Shown here one piece after another: positions 23,701-36,000 of a DNA stretch of 64,000 nt. Position numbers and translations under genes: made by a program. Below the pieces are notes generated by a model. That model made no database searches and was not told the origin of the DNA. It saw nothing but the letters and a program-made list of their open reading frames with translations. Source of the DNA: Durusdinium trenchii (Eukaryota; Sar; Dinophyceae; Suessiales; Symbiodiniaceae); NCBI GenBank assembly GCA_963970005.1, contig CAXAMN010025317.1, positions 1 to 64,000 on the forward strand, read 5' to 3'. Numbering within the stretch: position 1 is the stretch's first letter; each line of letters starts with the position of its first letter.

Positions 23701-25592
23701 TTATGGTCGTGTCACAGCACGCATACAGAATCTCCTTGATTTGGAGACCCTGCAATCAACGGATGCACCGAGCAGGGCTTCTGAGAGGCTGTTTTGGAAG
23801 AGGGAGGGATTCCGACGGGATTCCTGGTGATGGGGTGGTGTGGGAGTTACCCGCATCGTTTAGTTCAGTGTTCAAACTACCAATCACATGCCACATGCCC
23901 TTTGCCCCACGGATTCGACCAGTCAGTCGGGTCCAATCTGCTTGCAGAAGTGGTTTATGACTTTCAATGTAATTAGGGTGGATCCGGCTGGTGGATCCCC
24001 CAGCGCGCCCCCAGCCAAGGCATCCAGAACTCCCGCCTCTAGACGCGCTATAGGTCTATAGGCCCTACGAGAGGCGTATGGGATAGGCGAGGTTAGGAGT
24101 TCGATGCACCCAGGAGTTCTATCGTGTGCTTTGCCCCGGGCACAGGAGAACGCTCCCCTCCTCATCGTGGCGATTGGATCGCAGCCGGACGCCTTGGAGG
24201 GAGTGGACGTGCCGAAGAACGCGCGGTGCTTTCCTTATCTTCCGCAGGTGGAGGCCCGGTTCACAGAGCCAACACCGACAGGCTGCAACCACCGACACAT
24301 GAAGATAAAAGAAGAACCATGTTTTCAATCTCCGGCAGGCACGGCTGCCATTCTTTTTCGTTTCCGTTTTGGGAGGCTTCTGAATGTACCAATGAATTGG
24401 TGAATGCGCCGGGATTCACGAAATCATTGCCTTACGGCCACGTCAAACAAAGACACCGACGATATCCTTTGACCGCAAAATGAGGAACTATGTGCCTTAC
24501 ATTGCCTTACCAGTACCACGCAATTGACCCAAATTGCCCTGCAGCGCCTGAACATGGGAAGACTGTAGCTGCGCCCTTCGGGTGCTGGGAGAAGACCGCT
24601 TCTGACACCGTGAGCCGTGGATCGTGCGGGAGGTGGTGCTCGGTCTGCAGGTGTTGAAGGCCGGCGTGGATCTCTTCCTGACCCACGGCGGGCAGAACAG
24701 CTTCATGGAGTCTCTGATGGCCGGCACGCCCGTGGTGGTGTGCCCCGGCTTCGGGGACCAGATCGCCAACGCGATGCGGGCCGAGATGACAGGCGCGCTG
24801 CCGCGGAAGGACTGGCAGTTTGGATGACCATGTCTATGCTTCGCCCCTGGAGCAGAAGGACAGCAGTTTAAACATTTGAGGCAGTCAAGTCATCCAGCCA
24901 GTTGTAGTCCAACACCCTGCAAGACTCAGTCTACCCCCTTCCAACTGATATGGATGATTTCATCAAGCAGATGCCATTTTGGGTTCGCACAAGGCCTAAT
25001 AATAGAGGCAGATGTGCTGGTGTGTGTGAGGGGTTGTGGACCCTCCTTCAGTTTTTGTTTCACGTCTATTTCTGCCAAGTTAATTGAGCATATTTGAGCC
25101 AGGTGTTGGCCTGCAGATTGCCCGCCCTGTGCCACCACACGGGGAGGAATTGCGGGCCATGGCGGAGTATACCACCGAAGTGACCAAGGTGAGGGACAGG
25201 GCCGCTTTCATCTTTTCGAAAAGTCGGTCATTGCTAGACACCACATCGTCTAGTTTTTTGGAAGGATTGCTCTCTTCCTTGGGATCTCCTTCTTCCCCAC
25301 TGCTGGTGCAGCCTGGGAACCGCTCGGGTCACCCACTCCGCCGACGGAGGCCCTGCGGCGCGTGCTGGCCGAGCCGGGCTTCACGGCCACGGCCCAGCGC
25401 CTGGGCCGCAGCTTGGCCTCCGAGGGCGGCGTGCCGCGCGCCGTGGCGCTTGTCGTGGCCGCGGCGGAGGCGCAGCGCGGCGGAGCGGGCGGCGAAGGGC
25501 CCAGGTTGTTGGGACATTTGCAGGCGCCCGCAGCAGTGGCGGATCTGAAAGAGCACGGAGCAGTGGAAAGTGAGAGCACCCTCCAGCCTTGA
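20718..25592 (+). CDS. UDP-glycosyltransferase (GT1 type), twelve exons
   Basis: Transfers a sugar from a nucleotide donor to a small acceptor; acceptor not predictable. Exons joining in phase: 20718-20868, 21063-21180, 21334-21424, 21836-21983, 22177-22317, 22493-22622, 22896-23049, 23254-~23407, 24146-24247, 24651-24792, 25103-~25188 and ~25312-25592. The start reads MADSLRFGFVFPMATGHLNP, the typical GT-B N-terminal strand with its His-containing loop. ILVSMGTILTSN opens the C-terminal Rossmann half. LIVAIGSQPDAL follows, then exon 10 with DLFLTHGGQNSFMESLMAGT and VVCPGFGDQIANA, the UDPGT signature. Total is about 550 residues, with a helical C-terminus (EALRRVLAEPGF). Donors are GC in introns 1, 2, 7 and 10, probably GA in intron 8, GT elsewhere. 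The junction before exon 12 is out of phase in my model. It resembles macrolide-type glycosyltransferases (MGT/YjiC-like) as much as animal UGTs. Confidence 0.88.
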
Positions 25593-27076
25593 TCCCTTTT
25601 TTGGTTGCACGCCTGCGAGTCAATCTGTGCCAGTGCCACGTTGGGCGGCGCAATGGCTGGTGGGCGCACAGTTTTGTGAGGACAGGTTTGAATGTACAGT
25701 GCCTGAGCCACCGGCTCGGTGGCCCCCTCGCCATTCGAGTCACGACCGCCACCAGCTTGGTGGGAGACAGAGCAACAAAGCTTGCGATCGCCTTTTGGGC
25801 ATCTCAATCGCCTTGGGGCTGAGGAGTGGGCAAATCTCGGTTTCAAGTCGTGGAAGGGAAGGGGAAGAGCTTTCAAATAAAAGGCTTCAGGAGATTCTTC
25901 ACATTCAGCCCAGGTATATAGGTCTTAATTCGATTCGACCTCTACCCATGCAAGATGCAAAAAGGCTTCGTGTTTTGCATCCCCACACCTCCGCAGCTTT
26001 CAGTTGGAGGGGCTGCCATGTGACCCTGTGCGTTCCAAACTCCCCCGAGTGTGTTGGACTCCGTGTGGATCGACTGCTGCAGACCACCCCTCGATGGTCC
26101 TTCATTCCCAATTTTTGCCTTCTTCGAGTCAAGTCAGTTTCTCCACGCCCGCTCTGGGACTCAGTCCATGCTTTTTTCGCTGCAGGCCAAGACAGTGAAA
26201 GCACAAGTTGAACAAGACTTAGCAAAGATGAGAGCTCAGACAAGGCCATTCTCACATGTGAAGACTTTGATGGTCCAGTAGATTTTGTGCTGAGTTCGAA
26301 CCAGCGGGTCTGTCTTAAGCCCGTATATAATAAGTCCGCCTTTTCTGCTCGTTAGCCGCAGGGAGAAGCTGGCTGCCAAGGAGGCTGAAAGGCCTTTTGT
26401 GCTGGTTGGATAGCGAAGAAGTTCCCAGAGCGGCTTCAGAGTAGATGCCACCCATATAAACAACCTTTTGGGGATTGTGCCATCTACTCTCCATCCACTT
26501 ATAGGTGAGTTTGAGTTTGCGTTTTCGATGGATCTGGCCCATCCCGTGGTTCATGTCCTGGCAGAGTCCTATATTGGTTGAATCAAGCGGACGGGTCGCG
26601 GGGCAAAGGAACGCAACAACTGACTGACTGAAGCACTGGCCTTGGGTTCCTGAACTTGCAGGTTTGAAACGTCACAGACTTCACAGAGTTTGACTTGACA
26701 TTCCTGGTTATTGTGTGCCCAGTCACGGTCATATTCACAGAAAGATAGCCGGGGATGCCCTTCGTCAAGCAAGCTTGAAGTGGAAGATGACTCCAATTGC
26801 TTTGGAAGTTTTGTTTGCTTGTTTCACTTCCATGTTTGCGTGCCAAAGTGGTTCCAGTGCTTGAGCTGCAACTCCTCTCTGCACAAAAAGTGCAAGTGCA
26901 GACAGTTGGGGTGTGGCAGGCTTATAGAGTTGATTTGGGCTCTCCGAAAACAAAAGCACAAGCTCTTGCGATCGAGAAAGTCCACCTGTCCTTGGTTGAG
27001 ACCCAGAGCCACCTTGATACATTTGAGGACCCTTCGTTTCTGGCAGCCAGGGCAGACTTCCAAATCTTCCCTGGAG
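25593..27076. other. No gene recognised
   Basis: Between the glycosyltransferase and the GAF-like gene. A 213-codon plus frame (25570-26211) has no motif and overlaps the likely 3' end of the glycosyltransferase. A frame near 26930-27085 reads helical (QALAIEKVHLSLVETQSHL) and might be an upstream exon, but I could not join it. Confidence 0.35.
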
Positions 27077-30000
27077 ATGGAACTTGAGCCTTTGAGCCCC
27101 CCCTCCGCCCTGGGAGCCCTCGAAACCATCCGCCTGAGCTGCTCCGTGAGTTTCGGTGTCTTGGCTTCACGAAGCTTCCCATGATATAATGATATATGTA
27201 TAACAAATACCGGTTGGGTGGGTCGGCCCAAGCCTCCCCGGGTCCCGTCCCCGGGCCGACCACGACGGAGACCATCTGATCCTTCGGAGCGACGACGGTC
27301 AGCCCACTGCCACCACGAACCTCTCTTCCAGGCAGACGAAGCAGGCCGAGGTGCAGAAGCTCGAGGCGCTGTACACTGGCCTCTTCGAGAAGTTCAACAG
27401 CGAAGAGACCGTTTTTGAGGAGATCCGGTGGTTTCCCATCCGAGGGTTGGAACGGTTTTCAGAGCGGTGACGCTTTGGAGTGTTGCATCCCTTCCTGTGG
27501 GTCGCTGGGTCGGGTCGGCAGGGAGTTCCATTTGGCTGGCTCACATGGAGCACCAGTGGGCTTGTGGAGGAATTCACCGCTCTTCCAGGTCCATGGGGTC
27601 TGACCTGGTACCAGGACAAGTTCTGGCAAGAGCTGGTGACTGTGGCGCAGTCCACAGCGGGTGCTTCCGCGGTGTACTTGGGCGTTCTGGAGCAGGGCGA
27701 GGAGGCCTCACCCCGGCCGTGTGAATCGGATGCGTCCTCGCACACGACGATGGGGTGGAGGGTTGGGTTTAGGGCATGGTGGAGGGTTGGGTTTAGGGCC
27801 TTAGGGTGCGGGTTCAGAAGTTCTTGTTTCTTTTAGGGTTTCTTTTAGGTACTACTTGTATGGGAGGCTGATGAGCTAGGTGCTGACCTTGCAACATGGT
27901 ATGGGGTGAGATCAGGAAGGTTTGGCGTATATAGACAATCTGGTTGATGTCATGCGGGAGATTCGCAAAGAACTTCCAGTTCGAATCTGCAGAATCTATC
28001 AATGGTCGCCTTTTTCCCCGCTCAAGAAGCAGCTTCAAGTTGGGCAACGAGTTTGTGCTGCACTCATTATGGCACATATTCTTGATGCCTCCAACCAACC
28101 GGTTGCAGAAACGACATTTCATGAGGATGGGCAGCAGTAGAAGCCACTGCATATGGGACGAAAAGATGGGGACCGGTCAAGACAGTCCACCATGTAGCGA
28201 ACGACGTGACGACGTCGGTAGGTCCTCCAGTCTGATTTTGACCCACAGCCATATCTACCGGTGAATCTGGTGAATTTGTGGTCTTGCCCGTGATGAATCC
28301 GCTCACTCGTCCACCTGGCCAGGGTAGCGAGATCACGGGCCCCCACATCAGCTGCTGGGCTGTTTTGTTCTTTCAGAATTGTACAGCTTCCATCTACGGT
28401 GCTCGGTGGAAGGATTTGTTTCAAGAAGGAGTTGCTTTGGGAAGAATTGGTGACCTGCGTATTTGCAGGTCACCTTCTCATACTCTTTCAGGCTATAGCT
28501 AGTATTGGAGTGGTTTCATCGTGCATCGTCACTCAAACCTGCCCCCCCCAAATGGCCCAGTCCTAGTGTATATGTCCTTTTCACATGACGTTCACCTCGC
28601 CATCCACGTGAGGTTACGAGTATGCCTCCAAGGGCTCTGAATGGATGACCGAGAAGGTCCTGCCCGAGGGCAAAGGCGAGGCCGCTGCGGTGGCGGGTGC
28701 TGTCGCTTGCGGGCCTCCAAGTGACTCACAACCCTTGGTCAACTCCAGGCAGCCTGGTTGGTTCTTTCGCGCTGGAGGACGTGCTAATTTGGTGAAGGCG
28801 TTGAGTCAGCAGTATGAAGATGTGGGGTGTCTTTTTCCGTTCCCACCGGAACATCGCCCACGGAACAGCCTGACAAGTCATTCGGATCACTCGTTCGAGG
28901 GGCCACCTCTAGACCCGACCAGTTGGTGGTTTCGCCCCCCTTTGGGTGGCTTCTCCAGGTGTGACCTGGGGCGCGCTGACGGAAAACCCGGCGGAGGAGA
29001 GCTTCAAGGACGGCCGGACGGATGTTTTTGGGAAGCAGGCGTTTTGTTCCAAACTGAGTGCCATGTGAAGATCGGGATGGGATGTGATGGGATAGGCTAG
29101 AGGGGTTGTTCCATGATCGTTCACGATGGAGGCATTTTAACAGGTCAAGTCAGGGAAAGAACAGCAGAATGGGACCGTACAGGGCACCAAAAACAAACCA
29201 CATTTTGGGTTAGGGTTGAGGTCAAGAATGGCTCCTAGGCATGGGAGACTTTCCATTCTTCCGGCGCCAATGGGCAGGACGAACGGGAGTCCTCCGCTGC
29301 ACTCGTGAATCTTTCGCTTGGGTTTATGTGTCATTCCTTGCTTCACTGGAATGTTGGGGTGGGATGTTGGGGTTGGATGGGGTTTGGGGACCCTTTTCCA
29401 ATAAGCAGAATCCTCTTGTTGAGGAGATGTGCTTATGGAAGCCACCCAGCGTCGAGCCCGTGGTGGAGACCGAAGATGGTGCCCAAACCTGGTTTTGGGC
29501 CACGGGATTCGGTTTGGTCGGCCTCTCGGAAGTCCAGGCGCCTGATTCACCGGAAAGCTTGAACCAAGATCAGGGGCTTTGTTGTGGCAGAAAGCTGGAA
29601 GAAAGAAAGCTGAAAGAAAGTGGCACCACCCTGGCAGAAAGAAAGCTGGAAGGGCCGGGGCCTCCCAGACTTCATCAGCCTAACTGGGTGGAGGGAAACA
29701 GATCGATCAATCAAGTGCTGACGATGGTCCAAGTTCAGATGGCCGGTTTCGCGGTGAAACACCGTCATTTCTTCGCAGCTATGCTTGCTCTGAAGGTGGA
29801 GCATCTACCGAAAAGGATTCACATTTCAGGTGTCTCATCACTCAACCCATCACCCAGCATCCACTGCAGCCTGCTTGACCTTGGCCTTGACCCCCGGCCT
29901 TGATCTCGAGCTGCTCCACAGAAGCGAGCCGCGCCACCAGCGCCCGACCTTCTGCGCCTCGCCGTGGCGGGCGAAGCGCCATGTTCGATTGGGACGAGGT

Positions 30001-33000
30001 GCCGGAAGAGCTGGGACCTCCAAATCCGGCGGCGCTGGCACTGGAAGCGGAGGCGGCGGAAAACGGGTGGGAGAGCGGCTTGTTGGTGTCCTCTTTTTGG
30101 AGAGTTGTTTGGGGGTTCCCATGGCAGCCTGGTAGATGGGGCGCGGGCTCAGGATCCACTTCCATCCTTTTCAACATCTCCATTTGCAGACCCTCCCACT
30201 TCTGGCCCCAGGTGGACCGCGCGGCCGCGGACGCGGCCGCTCGGCCCGAGACTCCGGCCGAGCGTGCCGCGCGGCGGAGGAGCGAGCGCGAGGGCCCGCG
30301 AGGCATCGCTGGGGTCCGCTGCCAGTCTCGCAAGTTTTCGCAGGAGGAAGGTTTTGGAAGCCATACCCGTCTCGGCAGCTCTGACTTGTGGCCTTTGAAT
30401 GGTTCAGAGCTGAACTGGTGCCCCCAATTCTGTGTACATCGGAAAGCTGATTTGTACAGTTAGATGAGCGACTTGCAGTCCAAGCAAGTGCTTTCCGGCT
30501 CTTCGTTCCCACCTTGCGAGAAAGAGTACCCTTACCCGTAACAATTTTTTTTTGGCGTGGGGAGGGCGACGATAGGGCACGGCACAGATGCGCTCACACA
30601 ATCGACAAAGGGAGGTTTTGTGGTGGGTTTGGAGAGGAAACAGTTCTTTTGGGTGTTGCTTCATTGGCTCTCTGGAGAGGCCAGACGCAGTCCACAGGGT
30701 ATGCGGGAGCGGCCAAGAAAGCTGCCGCGAAGCATCTCAGCCTGTGATGGACCGCTGTCGTCGGTGTGCACAACTAGAAACATCTTTTGGGACGTCTTGC
30801 CCGATGCTGTGGAGCATTGCACAGCACATCCTTTCCCCGAAGCAACTTCTATCATATTCCACCAAAACGGAGCAATCTCCTGAAACCATCCACTTTGTTC
30901 TAAGTGGTTTGTGGCACCTTTGAGGGAGGGGTCTGTGGCACCCCGGCGAGGCGCACGGTTTTGGGTGGCCGTCCGTTCCAAGGAAGGCGGCCACGCCGGC
31001 GGAACAGCTGCTGAAGGCGGCCAAGGTGGGGAGCCTGATCTCCGTGATGCGCCTCTTGCAGACGGGGGTGGACCCCAACGTCAGTCACTTGGTGGCCGAT
31101 GCATGGCCTCAGCCGCTGGTGAGGTCGGAAGTGGTTGGGGTGGGCAGTCTTTTTTTGCTGGCCGCAAAGCTGCACGCAGGGCCCCAAGGAATTACAACCT
31201 TGTCATTTGCGTACGTTTGGGGATTACCAAAGCTTTCGCCCACAAGCCGTCACCGTACTTGTAGCCTCACAATATCCATGCAGAATCACGCAGATATCTG
31301 ATTATATATTATATATATACATGTATAATATAAAGCCTTTAGCTTATAACAGTGTGTATGTATATGTGCATACAGTACCCATATTCACACATGCACACAT
31401 AATTTGGCATCTCAACACTCCTGCGCACGCACTTCTAGCCAACCAAACACACTAGTCACACTAGTCCACATACCAAGGCTTCCATGAACGTGTTCTCCAA
31501 TTTCCCCTAAGATGATTGATATAGCATATGGAGATTTGAAGTGTTTCTTCCTTCATTCCCCTTCTCCTTCTCTCCCAACACCACCCGTTCGCACCCTCCC
31601 AGGTGATTCCGCCGCCTTGCCCATCCAGGCTGCCGCCGCGGCGGGCAGCGTGGACGCCTGCGCCGCGCTGCTGCTGCACGGCGCGTCGCCCTGGGACGCG
31701 GAGCCGGCGAGCGCTGAGAGCCCGGCGGTGCGGCTGCTGTTGGAGCTGTGGAGGGGACGAGCGCCCCATGCAGGAGAGGGTGCCGAAAGGATTCGGATGG
31801 AGGGAGCTCTCTGTCCCTCTCCCCAAAGGGAATCCTCCGTCGATGATTTGTTTTTGGGTCGGTGTTTGGGAAGTGTGGAATATGGCTTCTTAGTGGACTA
31901 GTAGCCGAGTGGTGGCATGCCAATACATCTAATCGCAAAGAAGACCTCCACCAAAACGATCCGCTCCGCGAAATCTCGCACAGGCGAATTGCCGCAAGTG
32001 GTGAACTCTTTGGATCCACTCCTGCGGCCTCAAGTCGCTCAGACGCTGATGGATTTGGTCCACTCACGGCCTCCACCGGCTACGCGAGCTGCGCCGGCTG
32101 CGCCAGCGGCGCCAGCTGCGCCCGCTGCGCAGGCTGTGCCAGCTGCGGTCGCCGCGGCGCCGGCGGCGGCGGCGGCAGTGCGGGCGCCGATGCGGGCAGC
32201 GGTGGAAGGGAGACAGGCAGTGAATGGAGCGCCGCGAGTGAACGGGGCTCAGGCTCCAGGCAAGGGTCTGGCGAAGGAGGAGCTGCCAAAAAGGCCGAGA
32301 GAAGTGGCGAAGGAAGTAGCACCCAAGGAAGTTACACCGCTGGTGAGGCCCAAGGAGGCAGTAGTGGTGAGGCCCAAGGAAGTCGTGAAACCCAAGGAGG
32401 TGATGGTGAGGTCTCTGGATGCCATGAGTCAGATGGAGAAGTCTCCCTTATGGCGAGCCGTGCAAGATGGAGATCTCACAGCAGTGACCCAGCTCCTGAA
32501 TGCTCGGGCGGAGCCCAACGAGTACGACCCACACGGTGAAACGCCCCTCTTCAAGGCGGCCTCGCACGGGCATCCCGACGTGGTGGCGACGCTGCTCATG
32601 TGCAACGCGGAGCCGCTGACGCGGTCCATCCACGGGCGCACGCCCTGGGACCTGGCCTCCGATCCGGCCACGCGGAGCTTGTTGAACTTCTTTGCGGGCC
32701 AGGCGCCTCGGCGATGACAGGCTCTAGGAGGCCAGGCCCGAGGACGAGCCGACAGGATCTTCCAAAGAGGAAGAGTCCTGATTCCAACAACCTCGTCGAT
32801 ACGTTGAGCAACCGTTGAGACAGTTTTAAACATATCAAAAAATATATACACATATATGTCATATGTTATGTGGTCATAGAAATGTCAAAGAAGGGTTTTA
32901 AGAAGCAACAGTCAACAGAAATCTGCGATGCGAAGAAGCCTGGCTTTTAACGTTGCATTGTCTTTGAAGACTGGTCTTGAAGAGCCTCCTCAACCCACCC

Positions 33001-36000
33001 ATATTCTTTCTCAGAGACTCTTAAGTCATTGTCAGTTGCATGTGTTTCGACATGTTTCGGCCCTCCCCAAGGAGTTGGAGCAGCCTGACGGTGACCTGCT
33101 CCTCGACTGCCTGGGCCCAGGGCCCCGCGAGGCGGTGCGCACCGAGATCGCCGAGCGCGCGGCCAACCGCCGCGGCCTGCGGCCACCGGCTGCCGACGTG
33201 GCGGAGGGCGACGCGGGCGGCGTGCAGCGGCGCCGGCCGCTGCCGCCGCTGCCGCCGGAGGTCAAGGCGGCGCGGGATGCATTGGCAGCACAGGAGCCGT
33301 GAAACATGGATGGGCGGGAAGGTGTGTGGGGGTGTTTTCAAAAACTTTGCCAATTCACAAGTAAGTATCATTGTTGAAGATATATAGTTAGTCATATAAT
33401 GTCATATATATATATATGACTATACACAATTGTATGTATACATATCAACGATTTCACGGTCATTGGGAATGGGGATGAAAGGGGGGTTGGATTCAGTTTG
33501 TCGCCATGTTGAGGCCACTTTAGGTAACTTTAGGTGCATCTACCAAAGCAAGAATGCATCCAAATTCAGAAGGGAGCAACATCTAGACGACAAGGTTAGT
33601 TCGTTGGGGGGGAACATTTGTGCACAGAATGACCTGGGCCGACTGCACTCCGATCACTCCTGAAGTTTAGAGCTGCGTGAGAGCCTTGTGGCGATGACCC
33701 AACAACATTCAAAGAGTCAATGTCTCCAAGTTTTTGACAATTCAGTCCCCCTCCCCGTCAGAGCGGGTTCCCGTGAGATTCAGCAAGACGAGCTTCCACT
33801 AGCATTTCAGAGCTGATTCTGCCAACCCTTCACGCTGCATCCAAATTGCTTGAGACATATGGCGCCTAATTAGGACAAATCAAATCATTGCTTTCCAAGC
33901 CACACCACCGCAACTGGAAGACCATATCAGGACCTGAATCAAGATCCTCTCGCATGCGCTGCGCGCACGGGCAATGTGGGTGAGGTGCTGAGGCTGCTGG
34001 AGCAAGGGCAAAATCCCAACAGAGGCGCCGTGGGCAGAACAGTTGTGGTAGGCTAGAGCCTCTAGAGGCTATGAAATCAGAATCAGAATGTTGGAACACG
34101 GACAATGATGATCATGATGCCACAACAGTTGATGGATGAACGCTACCCTTAAAACACCAGGAAGACCACACTTGAGTGACTCGAGTGCTGAGTGCTACAC
34201 CCTTTTTTCTTCATCAGCTGGCTCTCAGTTGCGCCGCGTTTTCCCGGTCTCCCTCGGGCGTTTCCGCGACTCCGGAGCCGCCCCCAGTGGGCGCCCCAGG
34301 CGACGAGCTGGGCGAGACGCCGCTCTTCGAGGCCGCGGCGTGCGGGTCGGTGGAGGTCGTCGCCGCGCTGCTGGTGCACCGCGCGGACCCCGAACAGCGC
34401 CTTGGGCCCAAAGAGGGCGGGGTGACGGGTGGTCAGGAGCCAAAGAGGGGCTGGTTCCTTCTCCCTCTCTCCAAGCAATGGAAGGGATCGTGGCACCTCC
34501 AAAGACCAAGTTCAATCCGAATACCAAGCACAAGGTGCCATCCACTTTCATGTTTGATGCGAGGGAGGGTAATTATTGGTGTTTTGAAGAGTCAAAGCTC
34601 AAGGTTGGAAATGAAGAATGGTAAAGGTGGGTCACGACCTGACTACTGTACCTAGCATCGTCTCTTCGAAGTGAAAGGATAAATCCATTTCCTCTTTCCA
34701 ACAAGAGGTTGAAGGACCCTATAGCCTATAGACTATTATATAGGTACCCCAGGTTACGGGTCCTAGTTCAGGTCACTTCACCTCTGTTGGTTGGGCTGGA
34801 CGTTCCACCGCGCACGTTCCACCGGGCAGGACGTCCTTCTCGGGGGGGCCTGGCCGCGGACCTGGCCACGGAGCCCGTGACCAAGACGTTGCTGGCGACC
34901 TACGCGGGGCTCCCGGTGTCCGATGAAGAGACTCTCGGTGACCTGCGGGCGGTGGGCGATGGGTGCCAGGCTGCCAGAAGGCAGAAGGCAGACTTCGTGT
35001 GGGGAGAGCATAGCACTCTAACTCAAAGGAAGGAAGTCTGACTTGGTTGACAGAGATGTTCAAAAGGCCGTATGACCTGGACTGGTGGATTCTGCACTGG
35101 GCTTGCACTGAAACGGGAGGTTCAAGAGCTACGATGTTGAGCGAGCCATGTTGGCCTTCCAACACCAACAACCTCAAAGGAACTGTACTTCCTGATTGCT
35201 TTTGCACTCTCAAGCCTTCCAGAACTTTGAGCACCTGCAATCATTGTAATTAGTAGATACCTAGACCAAGTCAATGCACAGTAAGGCTTCTCCTTGCCGC
35301 GTTGCCCCCGGGGATGCCCCCGGGGGCGCCCCGTCCCCACGCCCAGGAAAGCCAACTGCTGCAAGGCCATCGAGGACGACGAGCTACGAGAGGCTGTGGC
35401 CAACCGCTTCCGCGCGGAGATGTTCCGCGGCGCCCTGGCTCCGGAGGGGTGACACGGGGTGGGACCGGCTCCGGACGGCGTCGGTGGAACAGGCCCGTTG
35501 GAGACCGGACTGACATACTGGGGACGGATGTTCAGGCTTTGGTCAAGGGGTGAGAAGTTTGGTGCCTGAAGGGGGATGACGGTGTAAGGGTTGGAAGACT
35601 TGGATGTCCATTTACAATACTAGTGCTGCAGTAGCTCTAAATGCTTGGGCGGAGAAATTGTGAAGAACATGCGCAGGGGCCCAAGGGGCTCCGTGCTTCC
35701 ATGAGGCTCGGTGCTTCCACGCTACATGCAGAAGCTTCGGGCCTAGGACTTGGCCTGCGGAAATCCGCAGCACTGGTGACGGGCTTGGGGAGTTCGGGGT
35801 GGAAGGCTTCAGGGAAAGTCAAGTGAGACAGCATCCGAAAGTCGTTTAAAACGGATCAGTTTTTTTTTTAGCTGTTGAGCCGTTCGTCCAGTGAACTTCA
35901 GCAGAATCGCCCTGCTGGGCTGCTCGGTTTCTTTGTCCTGATTGGTACAGCTTTTCACCCACCAAAGCCTTCCAACCCTGCCCTTGGTGTTCCTGGGGTT

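Noticed and set aside
29581-29660. GAAAGAAAGCTG-type repeats as a satellite
   Set aside because: Only a few imperfect units within an intron; ordinary low-complexity sequence.
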